From assembly GCA_028284235.1 (NCBI GenBank), contig JANQSC010000007.1, positions 1-43,220 on the forward strand: 43,220 nt of DNA, written 5' to 3'. The notes under the pieces were generated by a model, which did not search any database, had not been told where the DNA came from, and worked only from the letters and a program-made list of their open reading frames with translations. Of the stretch, positions 27,315 through 35,764 are shown piece by piece. Origin of the DNA: Opitutaceae bacterium. Its GTDB lineage: Bacteria > Verrucomicrobiota > Verrucomicrobiia > Opitutales > Opitutaceae. Position numbers and translations under genes: made by a program. Within the stretch, counting starts at the first letter, position 1. Every line of letters starts with the position of its first letter.

Positions 27315-28238
27315 ATGCCCGCGTTTTCCTTAAGCCGTTCCATCACAATCAACGCATCGCCCGAAGCCGTCTATGCGGTCGTGCGCGACTTCAGACGATG
27401 GCCCGAATGGTCGCCCTGGCTAATCGCGGAGCCCGATTGCTCCGTCGATGTCGCCGCGGATGGAAACAGCTACACTTGGGACGGAACGATCGTGGGAAGT
27501 GGCGCGATGCGGATCGAGCGCGAAGAGACGAATCAACGAATCGAATACGAGCTGACATTCCTCAAGCCATGGAAATCTGTTTCCTCCGTGTCCTTCTCGT
27601 TTGAAGCGAATGGAAGCGGGACCCAAGCCACTTGGACCATGGACGGATCTCTTCCATTCTTCCTTTTCTGGATGAAGAAGATGATGACCGCGATGATTCG
27701 AATGGACTACGACCGCGGACTGAACATGCTCAAAGATCTGGTTGAATCCGGCGGCGTGCCGTCGAAACTGGACTTCCCCAGCGCGGAAAATCAACCCGAA
27801 ATTCAATACATCGGCGTACGAACCAATTGCACGCTCGCCGATATCGGTCCGAGCATGGGAGCCGACTTCACCACACTGAAAGACGCGCTTTCCGACGCCG
27901 GAGTGAAACCTTCCGGCCACCCGTTTTCCATCTACCACAAGTTCGATATGGTGAAAGGGTTTACTGAATACACCGCCGCCGTACCGGTCGCCGAAGTCCC
28001 TTCGAGCTTGCCCGCAAACGTGACCGCGGGCGCTCTCGAATCGCACTCCACCTATCGCGTCGCCCACACCGGCCCTTATCGTCACATCGGCAACGCCTGG
28101 GCCGCGGGAATGATGCGCGAGCGAGCCAAAGTGTTTAAGAAAAACAAACGCCTGCACCCCTACGAAGTGTACGAGAACGAGCCCGGCTCCGCACCCGAAA
28201 ACGAGCTCGAAACGACGATCCACTTCCCCATCGCCTGA
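27315..28238 (+). CDS. SRPBCC (polyketide cyclase-like) and GyrI-like effector-binding fusion
   Basis: The ATG at 27315 (MPAFSLSRSITINASPEAVY) gives 307 residues; the open frame extends upstream, but the SRPBCC domain clearly begins here. Residues ~5-145 are an SRPBCC/START-like ligand pocket: VYAVVRDFRRWPEWSPWL, TYELTF-like strands and GTQATWTMDGSLPF. Residues ~170-307 are a GyrI-like (AraC effector-binding) domain: YIGVRTNCTLADIG, GHPFSIYHKFD, then YRVAHTGPYRHIGNAW and LHPYEVYENEPGSAPENELE. No DNA-binding or catalytic domain is present. It is a cytoplasmic small-molecule-binding protein, as in other SRPBCC-GyrI fusions; the ligand is unknown. It stands alone between a divergent and a convergent gene. 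Confidence 0.9.
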   Translation: MPAFSLSRSITINASPEAVYAVVRDFRRWPEWSPWLIAEPDCSVDVAADGNSYTWDGTIVGSGAMRIEREETNQRIEYELTFLKPWKSVSSVSFSFEANGSGTQATWTMDGSLPFFLFWMKKMMTAMIRMDYDRGLNMLKDLVESGGVPSKLDFPSAENQPEIQYIGVRTNCTLADIGPSMGADFTTLKDALSDAGVKPSGHPFSIYHKFDMVKGFTEYTAAVPVAEVPSSLPANVTAGALESHSTYRVAHTGPYRHIGNAWAAGMMRERAKVFKKNKRLHPYEVYENEPGSAPENELETTIHFPIA

Positions 28239-28275
28239 GAGGCGGCAATCCCCGCTCAAGCCGCATGCGTGCAGA

Positions 28276-28350
28276 CAAACCCGCCGGGACGGCGGGTTCC
28301 ACCTAATCCAATTACGAAAGAAGGTGGAACGCGCCGTCCCGGCGCGTTTG
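28276..28350. repeat. REP-like 75-bp double hairpin in a convergent spacer
   Basis: The left arm 28276-28304 (CAAACCCGCCGGGACGGCGG then GTTCCACCT) and right arm 28322-28350 (AGGTGGAACGCGCCGTCCCG then GCGCGTTTG) are complementary at 27 of 29 bases. Each arm also folds alone: CCGCC/GGCGG and CGCC/GGCG stems. It sits between the SRPBCC gene (stop 28238) and the MFS gene (stop 28395), so it may end transcription from both sides. The GC-rich core and placement are typical of REP/BIME-type elements. Confidence 0.7.
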
Positions 28351-28394
28351 CCTGGATGAAAAACGCACGCAAACGGTTCAGTTGCGCCGCCCTG

Positions 28395-29546
28395 TCAGTC
28401 GACAACCAATCCTCGTTCCTCCCTCCGCTGCCTGACGACTCCTAAAAAGTAAACCAACGCTCCCACCAGCGAAGCGGCCGCCATCACGCGAAACATGGTC
28501 ACGTAGCCCGATTGCTCCGCAACGTATCCGCAAAGACTCGCGCCGATAAAACCGCCCAGCATTCGGTCCGCCATGTAGAACGAAAGCACCGTAGCCTTCT
28601 GCCCCTCCTCGACGCGGCGCGACAGGTAAACGATCGCCGCCACCTCGATGCCGCCCCAGCAAACGCCATGAAACAAGATGGGGATCCAGAGCATCTCCGG
28701 ATCGTTCAACAGAGAAGTCACCCACACGCGCAGCGGCTGGGCGACAAACGAGACAATCAAGACCGAGCTCGGCCTAAACCGGTCGATCGCTTTGCCCATT
28801 AGCGGAAGAAAGAAAAACGCGACCAACCCGAACATGCCCGATAGAAGCCCGAGCAAACGCGTGCTTCCTCCCAATTCGCGAGCGTACGCGTTAAAAAAAC
28901 CGTGTACCGCCGGGTCCGCCATGGAGATAAAAAACATGGATACAAAAAATAGCTTTACCTGCGAATCCAAATTACGAATACGCAGAGGCGCGCGACGCTC
29001 CACATGAGCCTCCGGCGGAGGCAATCGACCGAGCAGAAACAGCGATCCCGCCAAAAACGCGGTCGACGCCTGGGCGACGACCCCGATGTCGTTGAAAACA
29101 AGAGGCAGACCCATCGTGCCGAGAATGAAGCCAATCGAGCCAAACGCGCGGTAGACCCCAAACTTGCTCCCCTGGTTTTCCGTCCCGTGCGCCTTCACCG
29201 CGATGGCGGGCATGATTCCCGCGATCATCGGCATGAAAACCGACCGCAACACCCCGTAGATGTAAAACTGCCACGGCTCCGCGCAATAGGCGAAATAGAA
29301 GCACAAGGCAGCGAACCCCACCGTCCCCCAAACGACGATCCGCTTGTGCCAGCCATGCCGGTCCGCCAGCCGGCCCCAGAACAAAGAACTCGCGATAAAG
29401 ACAATGCTGCTAATCCCGAGGATCAGACCGATGTCGAACTCGGAAACGCCCTGGTCCTTCATCCGCACCGCTTCGAAAACGAACAACACCCCCATTGACG
29501 CGATCTGAAAAAGGCAAGTGATTCGAAGTATCCAAATGATGTTCAT
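28395..29546 (-). CDS. Major facilitator superfamily transporter (MFS_1-like/PPP type)
   Basis: This 383-residue protein has about 12 membrane segments. WGRLADRHGWHKR between TM2 and TM3 is the MFS motif A region (G-x-L-a-D-r-x-G-r-r/k). GVYRAFGSIGFILG in TM5 and GKAIDRFRP between TM8 and TM9 fit the LacY-like MFS_1-like/3-phenylpropionate or nucleoside:H+ subgroup, which often has the R-x-(W/F)-G-S-x-G pattern. It acts in the inner membrane by proton symport or as an efflux carrier; the substrate is not deducible. It is single, with a hairpin repeat after its stop and 233 bases to the divergent lipoprotein gene. Confidence 0.9.
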   Translation of the reverse strand: MNIIWILRITCLFQIASMGVLFVFEAVRMKDQGVSEFDIGLILGISSIVFIASSLFWGRLADRHGWHKRIVVWGTVGFAALCFYFAYCAEPWQFYIYGVLRSVFMPMIAGIMPAIAVKAHGTENQGSKFGVYRAFGSIGFILGTMGLPLVFNDIGVVAQASTAFLAGSLFLLGRLPPPEAHVERRAPLRIRNLDSQVKLFFVSMFFISMADPAVHGFFNAYARELGGSTRLLGLLSGMFGLVAFFFLPLMGKAIDRFRPSSVLIVSFVAQPLRVWVTSLLNDPEMLWIPILFHGVCWGGIEVAAIVYLSRRVEEGQKATVLSFYMADRMLGGFIGASLCGYVAEQSGYVTMFRVMAAASLVGALVYFLGVVRQRREERGLVVD

Positions 29547-29779
29547 CTACGGGCGTCTACCGGGAGCCGACCTTCCAAATTTCCGCTCCTAGATCGAATT
29601 GCACTAGGGCCGAATTCAATCGCCCGCGATCAAAATCGTTCGCCAGTCGTTTCCAATTCCATCGGCCGCCAGTCCCAGCCATCCCAGTCGCCCCGAATAG
29701 CAAACCGGTCGCGGTCCCGAATTAATTGCGAAAACCGGGAATAAACCCGCCCAGACAAAGCTCTCTCTAATAGCAAACT

Positions 29780-30010
29780 ATGAAAACCGAAAAACGAATT
29801 GCGACAATCGCCACGATCACGATCGCCGCTCTAGCGATCTCCGGCTGCGCCACCTTGCCCGTCTACGAGCAAGGCCTGGTATCGCAAAACGGAATGACCT
29901 TCTCGGACAATCCCGTTCAAAACGAGCAAATCAACCTGCTCTCCCAAATCGAGCCCGGCAGCGCCGTTTCCGGAGGCGGGCAAGCCGCTGGATGCACCGC
30001 GTGTCGCTAA
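29780..30010 (+). CDS. Small lipoprotein of the DUF4266 type
   Basis: This 76-residue protein has a lipoprotein signal: a hydrophobic segment, then A-I-S-G-C, with Cys23 as lipidation site. The mature part is YEQGLVSQNGMTFSDNPVQN, a Gly-rich stretch (SGGGQAAGCTACR) and a C-terminal pair of cysteines. This matches the pattern of DUF4266: after lipidation, a short segment with an M-x-F/x-P motif and a Gly/Cys-rich end. Such proteins are usually encoded next to a DUF3570 protein, as here (four bases to the next start), and often near ApbE (FAD:protein FMN transferase). No ApbE gene is in this cluster. The role is unknown; it probably sits at the outer membrane. Confidence 0.85.
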   Translation: MKTEKRIATIATITIAALAISGCATLPVYEQGLVSQNGMTFSDNPVQNEQINLLSQIEPGSAVSGGGQAAGCTACR

Positions 30011-30014
30011 CGCT

Positions 30015-31118
30015 ATGAACCGGAACCCATTTCAGACCATCGGCGCCCCGATCGCCGCTCTCTGGTCGCTCGCGATCGCCGCTGCCGCCCCCTTCGAACG
30101 ACTCGACTTCTCCGTCGAACTCGTCGACTCCGACGACGTATCACTCTTTCAAGGCAACGCGCTCACCAGCGCCCAAATCGGGAATTGGGACACCCAGTTC
30201 AGCTTCTCCGCCAGCGAGTTCTCCTTCGACTACGTCCCTGTTCCATTCGACCTCAACGGAGCCGCCCTTTCACGCTCCGAATCAAACAACGCCCTCCAAA
30301 TCAACGGGCGTAACGAGCTCTCCGAGAAATGGACTGTACTACTTGGAGGCGGCGCCTACGACGGATACAACAACTTCCGCTCCGCCTGGCTCGACGAATA
30401 CTACCGCCAGCAATTCAGTGAACTCGGCGAAGTGCCCGGGGCCGAACTCTATCGAACCGCAGCGCCCAAAGGCTACAACGCCAACGCTGGACTGCGCTGG
30501 ATGTACCTCCCCAATTCGGGCTACCTCCAATTGACTGTTTCCCAACTGCAAGACGAAATCGCTCCCGGCTATGAAATCGACTTCGACGGCCTCAGCCGCG
30601 GCCAAACCGTTCTCGCCACCAGCGCTGTCAGCCTGTCCACGGAAAACGTACTTTCCAAACGACTACGCGGGCTATTCACCCTCCGCGCTTCCGAGACGAG
30701 CGAGCGTTCCACTCGCTACGGGGCGGAATACGCTCTCAATGCCGCGCTCGGCGATCGCTGGATCGCTCGGGCCCAAGTCGGCGGCTCGACCGAGAACCCT
30801 CAGTTCGACGCCCACTACGCCAACCTGGCAGTCGAGTACGCATTCAACGAATCGATCTCCTTGTATCTAGACGGTCGATACTACAAAGACACCGGGGAAA
30901 TCGAAAACTCGCTATTCACTGCCGCCGCGCCGGGCGTCACCAGCCGCAAGTTCGGACTCGGGCTCAAATGGGTCGGCGAGGAATGGTCCGGACGGGCCTA
31001 CGTCGCTCCGATCAGCTCCAGCTACGAACCCGCGCTGGGCAACGTGGATTTCTTTCAAAACCTCTACCAAGATCGAGACTGGACCGTGTTCCAGCTCGCT
31101 TTCAGCCGGGGATACTAA
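30015..31118 (+). CDS. Outer-membrane beta-barrel protein of the DUF3570 type
   Basis: This 367-residue protein begins with a weakly hydrophobic leader (APIAALWSLAIAAAA). It then alternates short amphipathic strands: LDFSVELVDSDDVSLFQGNA, FSFDYVPVPFDL, WTVLLGGGAYDGYNNF, YLQLTVSQLQDEIAPGYEID, VEYAFNESISLYLDGRYY, with the final strand ending FQLAFSRGY. This fits DUF3570, a predicted outer-membrane barrel family partnered with DUF4266 lipoproteins and thioredoxins. The pairing is established by gene neighbourhoods; the biochemical function is not. Its stop overlaps the next start (TAATG, 31116-31120), so translation is coupled to the redoxin gene. Confidence 0.85.
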   Translation: MNRNPFQTIGAPIAALWSLAIAAAAPFERLDFSVELVDSDDVSLFQGNALTSAQIGNWDTQFSFSASEFSFDYVPVPFDLNGAALSRSESNNALQINGRNELSEKWTVLLGGGAYDGYNNFRSAWLDEYYRQQFSELGEVPGAELYRTAAPKGYNANAGLRWMYLPNSGYLQLTVSQLQDEIAPGYEIDFDGLSRGQTVLATSAVSLSTENVLSKRLRGLFTLRASETSERSTRYGAEYALNAALGDRWIARAQVGGSTENPQFDAHYANLAVEYAFNESISLYLDGRYYKDTGEIENSLFTAAAPGVTSRKFGLGLKWVGEEWSGRAYVAPISSSYEPALGNVDFFQNLYQDRDWTVFQLAFSRGY

Positions 31119-32335
31119 TGCGAATACCCAGAATTTCAATACAAATTATACCGCTTCTTGCGGCCTGTGTCATTCAATTTTCCGCTTCCGCCCAGCGCTA
31201 CGAAGTGGGCGACATCGTCGAGAATTTCACCCTCGTCAACCGGGCCAACGGCGAGGAAGTCAGCCTCTACGACATGGAGGGCAAAATCGTCTTCCTCGAA
31301 TGGTTCGCCTACTGGTGCCCGTTCTGCCAGGCCGCCGCTGGAGACATCGGCCCGGGCATCGTGGACTACTATGCCACCCGAGGCGGAAACCCGAATAATC
31401 TGGAAGTCATGCACGTCTCGCTCAATCTGCAAGGCGGCGCCGAGACGCAGACGCAGAATTTCGTCAACTTCTTCAACCTCGGCCTCGTGCTGAACGACTT
31501 CGACCGAGCCGTCGCCAGCCGTTTCCAGCCGTCAAATCAGCCCATCTTCGCGATCATCAACGGCGTGGCCAACTCGTCCAGTCACCAGCAATGGGAGCTC
31601 CTGTACTCAGAAACAGGATACCAGAGCCTAAGCGCCCCAATCGAAACATTCAGATCCGTCATCGACTCCGTCGGAGCCGCAGCGGGCGACGCCCCCACGA
31701 TCACCGTTCAACCCGCCAGCCAAACAGTTGAATCGGGAACGGAGCTCAGCCTGTCAGTCACCTTCGTCAGCGATTCGGAGACCACTTTTCAGTGGAGACG
31801 AGACGGCGAGGACATCGCCGGGGCGACCAGCAATCCGTACGTTCTGCCAAATGCCCAGGCAGCCAACGCAGGCGAGTACACCGTGGCCGTGACCAACGCG
31901 AGCGGAACGACACTCTCGGAAGCCGCGACAATCGACCTGATTCTCGGATTCACCGACTCGCTCATCGCCCAAGGCGTCCCCGCCGACCAGCGCGGTTTCG
32001 ACGACGACCCCGACCGCGACGGCATCATCAACGCCTACGAATTCCTTTCCCGCTCGAACGCCAACGATCCCAGCTCCGGCGCCCCGCCCGCCGTATTCAC
32101 GCAGACCATCGACGGCGACGCGTACCTAATGTTCTCGTTCTACGTCGATCCGTCCATCCAGTCGATCGTGCCCCGAGTGCAATTTAGCGTTACACCGGCA
32201 TTCACTACCGACTTCCTCAGTCCGATGCTCGAAGAAGAGACGACCGTAGACGGACTCACCCGTTTCACATTCCGGTCGACGACCCGCTTGCAGGACGCGT
32301 CTCAGTTCGCCCGGCTGCAAATGTCGGTCAACTAA
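31118..32335 (+). CDS. Exported TlpA-like redoxin fused to an Ig-like domain and a Ca-binding tail
   Basis: The ATG at 31118 yields 405 residues; the longer open frame overlaps the DUF3570 gene and is rejected. After a signal peptide ending SASAQ, residues ~27-185 are a TlpA-like thioredoxin domain with W-C-P-F-C at 66-70 (Cys67/Cys70). Residues ~197-280 are an Ig-like domain (QPASQTVESGTELSLSV, FQWRRDGEDIAG, NAGEYTVAVTNASGTTLSEA). FDDDPDRDGIINAYEFLSRS near residue 300 is a thrombospondin-3/EF-hand-like Ca loop that introduces a C-terminal beta domain. In this setting it could handle cysteines of its lipoprotein partner (GCTACR) or of surface proteins. The fusion to Ig is unusual for the DUF4266-DUF3570-redoxin set. 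Confidence 0.85.
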   Translation: MRIPRISIQIIPLLAACVIQFSASAQRYEVGDIVENFTLVNRANGEEVSLYDMEGKIVFLEWFAYWCPFCQAAAGDIGPGIVDYYATRGGNPNNLEVMHVSLNLQGGAETQTQNFVNFFNLGLVLNDFDRAVASRFQPSNQPIFAIINGVANSSSHQQWELLYSETGYQSLSAPIETFRSVIDSVGAAAGDAPTITVQPASQTVESGTELSLSVTFVSDSETTFQWRRDGEDIAGATSNPYVLPNAQAANAGEYTVAVTNASGTTLSEAATIDLILGFTDSLIAQGVPADQRGFDDDPDRDGIINAYEFLSRSNANDPSSGAPPAVFTQTIDGDAYLMFSFYVDPSIQSIVPRVQFSVTPAFTTDFLSPMLEEETTVDGLTRFTFRSTTRLQDASQFARLQMSVN

Positions 32336-32343
32336 GCGGCGAC

Positions 32344-32724
32344 TCAGGCCGGAGGAGTCGGAAGCAGCGACGAATGGTGGTGGACGATGGGGTTCGCCTC
32401 CTCAAGCTCGACGCAAAACGTGAACCGCGCCGGGATGCGTTCCTTGCCCTCGAAATCCCAGTCGTACATCCCCGCGATCGAAAACGAGCTCGCGCCAAGT
32501 TTCTGGACCTTCACCGATTCCGGAATCAAAACCACCTCGACGAGAGACTCGCCCGAAAGGCGCTCGAAATAGGTCCGGAGAGAAGTCCAGCCCTCGAGAA
32601 ACTTGTCAGAAAACGTCGGAAGAAGCGTCGCCTCCTCGCTGTAGAGACCGAGCACGCGATCGACGTCCCCAGCGTTCACACCGTCGAGCCAAGCTCGTAA
32701 TACCTGCGTTGCGTCGTTGTACAT
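32344..32724 (-). CDS. SnoaL-like / CaMKII-association-domain-like protein
   Basis: The ATG at 32724 (MYNDATQVLRAWLDGVNAGD) gives 126 residues; the upstream extension lacks recognisable sequence. VLRAWLDGVNAGDVDRVLGL, YSEEATLLPTFSDKFLEGWT and a long strand pair FSIAGMYDWDFEGKERIPAR define the NTF2-like cone of the SnoaL/CaMKII-AD family. It has no signal peptide. Family members are small ligand-binding or enzymatic cavities, and no catalytic residue set can be assigned. It converges on the redoxin gene with an 8-base gap and is divergent from the VWA operon, whose regulatory motif lies in the shared spacer. Confidence 0.8.
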   Translation of the reverse strand: MYNDATQVLRAWLDGVNAGDVDRVLGLYSEEATLLPTFSDKFLEGWTSLRTYFERLSGESLVEVVLIPESVKVQKLGASSFSIAGMYDWDFEGKERIPARFTFCVELEEANPIVHHHSSLLPTPPA

Positions 32725-32837
32725 AGGAAGAAAAACCGGGCTTTCTAGCGGGAGACGCCGAAGAATCAAACACTTTAGCTCGATCCCGCCCCGCGCCCGG
32801 AACGGAATATCCCGCTTGCCCACCGAGAATACATTTC

Positions 32838-32890
32838 GTTACACACTTTTACACCGACGTGACGACATTCCAGCGCTTATCCCCTACAGT
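32838..32890 (+). promoter_or_regulatory. Direct-repeat regulator site and promoter of the first VWA gene
   Basis: TTACA at 32839-32843, TTACA at 32849-32853 and GTGACGACATT at 32859-32869 are spaced exactly 10 and 10 bases apart. The same array, with identical spacing, is at 36525-36555 before the second VWA gene. A possible -10 TACAGT follows at 32885-32890, 16 positions after the motif ends. With one more base to the left the half-sites read GTTAC-N5-TTTAC, the reverse complement of a CpxR-type box (GTAAA-N5-GTAAA). OmpR-family regulators bind such direct repeats. If the -10 is right, the mRNA starts within a few bases of the GTG at 32898. Confidence 0.65.
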
Positions 32891-32897
32891 CCTTGCC

Positions 32898-34208
32898 GTG
32901 CGGAACTATTGCATACTCATCGCGGCGATCGCCGTCGCTCTCGCTCGGCCCGTTTTGGCAGACGTCGAACTCCACTTCGAACTCGATCGGGAATTCTACC
33001 CCTACCTGACCGAAAGCCAGTTCTACACCCAAGCACGAATCCAAACCCGCCAACAAAACGACGGCACACCGCGCCCGACCGTCAACCTCTCCATCCTCAT
33101 CGACCGTTCCGGCAGCATGGGCGGCGACCGAATCCTCAATGTCAAAGCCGCCGCCATCGCCAGTCGAGAGGCCCTTTCCGACGACGACATTCTCTCCCTT
33201 GTCACATTCGGCTCGCAGGCTGAGACGCCAATTCCCGCCCAGCGCGCCGATCGCCTGGAAACCCTCGCTTTCAAGGTCGAGTCTATCAAAGCGTCAGGGG
33301 GGGCCGCCCTCTACGACGGGCTTAATCAGGCGGCGGCCCAACTGCGCCGCTACCAAACCGAAACGAGCGTCAACCGCATCCTCCTCGTCACCGACGGCCC
33401 GCCGACGCGCGGACCGCGCGAGACCAGCGACTTCGCCGCCCTCGCCCGCTCATTCGCCAATGAGCGCATCACGATCGACGCGATTGGAATTGGAAACGAC
33501 TCCCCTGAGAAACTCCTCGAGACGCTGACTCGAGAAACTGGAGGTGGATTCGAAATCGTCGCGGACGAATCCACCCTCACAACCGCCTCCCAACAAGCGA
33601 TTCACGCCCTCAAAACCCCGATCGCTCGCGACGTCCACCTCGATGTCGTCTACCGCTCGCGTCTGGAGATCGACGAACAATACGCCAGTCGAGCCACCAT
33701 CGATGGCCGACGACTCCGCTTCCAGTGGGACTACCTCTACGAGAACCAAACGATCTCCGCCATCGTTTCGGGATTGATCCGAGCGAGCGAAGCCGATGAT
33801 CCGTTCGGAAAGCTCGCGGAAGCGACATTGACTTACACGCCCATGGGAACAGAGCGTTCGGAGCCCGTCACCCTAACCCAGTCCGTGAAAGCCCAGTTCA
33901 TCGACTCGCGCTCCACCTCGTTCGAAACCATAAACCGGCCCGTCTTGCGCGCCGCCCTCGCCCAGGAGATCGCGGTCAGCGTCCAGGACGCCATCGCCTT
34001 CTCCAACCAAGGAAGAAACAACCGCGCCGTCCGGGAAATCCGAAGCTCCCTAAACGCGCTCAAGTCGATCAACCTGGATCTCGAAGACGATCTGCTGATC
34101 GATCAGATCCAAGACCTCCAACAGGTGTACGACCGGTTCAATTCACCCGAAACGAGCCAGATCGAAGAAAGCGTCCTCAGCGACATCATCCCCGCCGCGC
34201 CGCAATGA
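32898..34208 (+). CDS. Exported VWA-domain protein
   Basis: I choose the GTG at 32898 (NYCILIAAIAVALARPVLAD, a signal peptide; 436 residues). The upstream GTG at 32859 lies inside the regulatory motif and adds no known sequence. The VWA domain carries the MIDAS motif D-R-S-G-S at residues 69-73, LLVTDGPPTRG as the third loop, and SGGAALYDGL in the place of the second loop, where the usual Thr is Ala. A beta-rich C-domain follows (LRFQWDYLYENQTISAIVSG), then helices. VWA domains bind partners through a metal. The gene overlaps the histidine kinase by ATGA (34205-34208), so the two are translated together. It may act as sensor partner or target of the two-component pair. Confidence 0.88.
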   Translation: MRNYCILIAAIAVALARPVLADVELHFELDREFYPYLTESQFYTQARIQTRQQNDGTPRPTVNLSILIDRSGSMGGDRILNVKAAAIASREALSDDDILSLVTFGSQAETPIPAQRADRLETLAFKVESIKASGGAALYDGLNQAAAQLRRYQTETSVNRILLVTDGPPTRGPRETSDFAALARSFANERITIDAIGIGNDSPEKLLETLTRETGGGFEIVADESTLTTASQQAIHALKTPIARDVHLDVVYRSRLEIDEQYASRATIDGRRLRFQWDYLYENQTISAIVSGLIRASEADDPFGKLAEATLTYTPMGTERSEPVTLTQSVKAQFIDSRSTSFETINRPVLRAALAQEIAVSVQDAIAFSNQGRNNRAVREIRSSLNALKSINLDLEDDLLIDQIQDLQQVYDRFNSPETSQIEESVLSDIIPAAPQ

Positions 34209-35764
34209 AATCCAAAGGATCGCTCATCGCGGGACTGTCTCTCGCCGCTTCCAGCCTCTTCCTCGCCGGTCTGGCCTGGAACTACACCAGCAGCGACGCC
34301 CAACTCAGAAAGTCCGCCATCGAAACGGAGCGCGACGCGCTTCATCGGCAAATCGTGGATCGCGTAGACGCGGCCTTCGCGGCGATCCAGCGCCAGTCCG
34401 CCCAGCAGTTGCTCTCCTTCCACCAAGAAGGACTGGGCTTTCAGCTCACGCGCTGGGCAGAGAGCAACTCGATCATCGAGACCCCATTCCAATGGACGCC
34501 GAACGACGGCTTCACGCGAAATTCCCTCGCGCCGACAACCGCTCGCTCCCTGGAGAACCGCTTTCGGAACGATCCCGCCGACAGCGGCGACGAAGCGCGC
34601 GTGATCCGTCACGGCAGTGCGACCGAACTCGACTGGAATACCGGATATTTCGAGGAAAACCTGGAAGACGCCCGCTACCGCGGAGTACGGCCCGAACCAA
34701 TCGTAGTTTGGCTGCGAACCGGCAACGACGAAACGGGTCAATGGATTTGCTGGCATAGAATCGCTTCCGACGAACCGGTGAGAGGATTCGCGCTCGTGGA
34801 ATCCCGCCTCGTCGACGCCCTCAATCAAGTCGCCCGCAGCGTCGCCTCCGAACGAGTATCCACTCGTCTGTTACATTTCGATTCCATCCCAAGCAACGAC
34901 GAGAAAAACAAACACTCGCCCCTGGCAAACTGGGACGGGCGATATGTTCAGCTCAGCATTCCAGACGAAGCGGGCGAACCAACCCGCGCGTCACTCCTAT
35001 CCTACACCCTCATTATCGTCTGCGCCACACTCGCCATTCTATGCGGCGTCCTCATCGCCGTTCAAAGCGATCGCAAATACCGCGAAGCTCTCCGCAAAAC
35101 GAGCTTCGTATCCAGTGTTTCACACGAATTCAAAACGCCAATCACCTCCATCGGAATTCACGCCGACCTGCTTACTCGCTCCCACATCGAGCCAGGCAAA
35201 CGTCTGCGATTCGCGACTACGATTGCCCAACAGTGCGAGCGACTCTCCCGCATGGTCGACAATCTGCTCGCCCTTAATTCCCTCGAGTCCGGAAAACCGT
35301 GCTACGCCAGCGAGACGATAAACCTCGCGGCCATCACCCGAGAGGCGATCGAAGAATGCCAGCCCATATTGCGTCAAGCGGAACTCGACGCCCGACTTCA
35401 ATCGCGCAATAGTCCCGCAACTCTTCAGTCCGATCCCGACGCTCTCAAACGCGTCCTCGTCAACCTCCTCGAAAACGCGGCCAAATACGCCGCCAGCGGA
35501 ACCCGCGTCGATCTGGAGATCAAGGAATCAGAAAAAAACACGACTCTCGTCGTCACCGACGACGGCCCCGGGATCCCGAAGAAGCACGCCCAACGTGTTT
35601 TCGAGCCATTCACTCAGCTAGACAACTCGCTCTCGCGCAAAACCGGCGGCTCCGGAATCGGGCTCGCCATCGCTCGCGGTGTCGTGCGCGACCTAGGCGG
35701 AGAATTGTCATTAAACACAAACTACACACAAGGAGCCTCCTTCATCATCGAATTCAAAAAATGA
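34205..35764 (+). CDS. Sensor histidine kinase with periplasmic domain
   Basis: This 519-residue kinase has TM1 at ~6-27 (LIAGLSLAASSLFLAGLAWN), a ~235-residue periplasmic domain with no recognised fold, and TM2 at ~262-284 (SYTLIIVCATLAILCGVLIA). Then come the DHp H-box SSVSHEFKTPITS with His307, the N-box NLLENAAKYAASG, G1 DDGPGIPKKH, F-box-like FEPFTQLDNSLSRKTG and G2 GGSGIGLAIARGVV. It autophosphorylates on His and passes phosphate to the response regulator encoded next, with which it overlaps by ATGA (35761-35764). Genes for the exported VWA protein upstream and the regulator downstream share the transcript. The ligand is unknown; VWA1 could be sensed. Confidence 0.95.
   Translation: MKSKGSLIAGLSLAASSLFLAGLAWNYTSSDAQLRKSAIETERDALHRQIVDRVDAAFAAIQRQSAQQLLSFHQEGLGFQLTRWAESNSIIETPFQWTPNDGFTRNSLAPTTARSLENRFRNDPADSGDEARVIRHGSATELDWNTGYFEENLEDARYRGVRPEPIVVWLRTGNDETGQWICWHRIASDEPVRGFALVESRLVDALNQVARSVASERVSTRLLHFDSIPSNDEKNKHSPLANWDGRYVQLSIPDEAGEPTRASLLSYTLIIVCATLAILCGVLIAVQSDRKYREALRKTSFVSSVSHEFKTPITSIGIHADLLTRSHIEPGKRLRFATTIAQQCERLSRMVDNLLALNSLESGKPCYASETINLAAITREAIEECQPILRQAELDARLQSRNSPATLQSDPDALKRVLVNLLENAAKYAASGTRVDLEIKESEKNTTLVVTDDGPGIPKKHAQRVFEPFTQLDNSLSRKTGGSGIGLAIARGVVRDLGGELSLNTNYTQGASFIIEFKK

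Noticed and set aside
32859-32897. GTG at 32859 as start of the first VWA gene
   Set aside because: It lies in the conserved regulatory motif, and the signal peptide begins at 32898.
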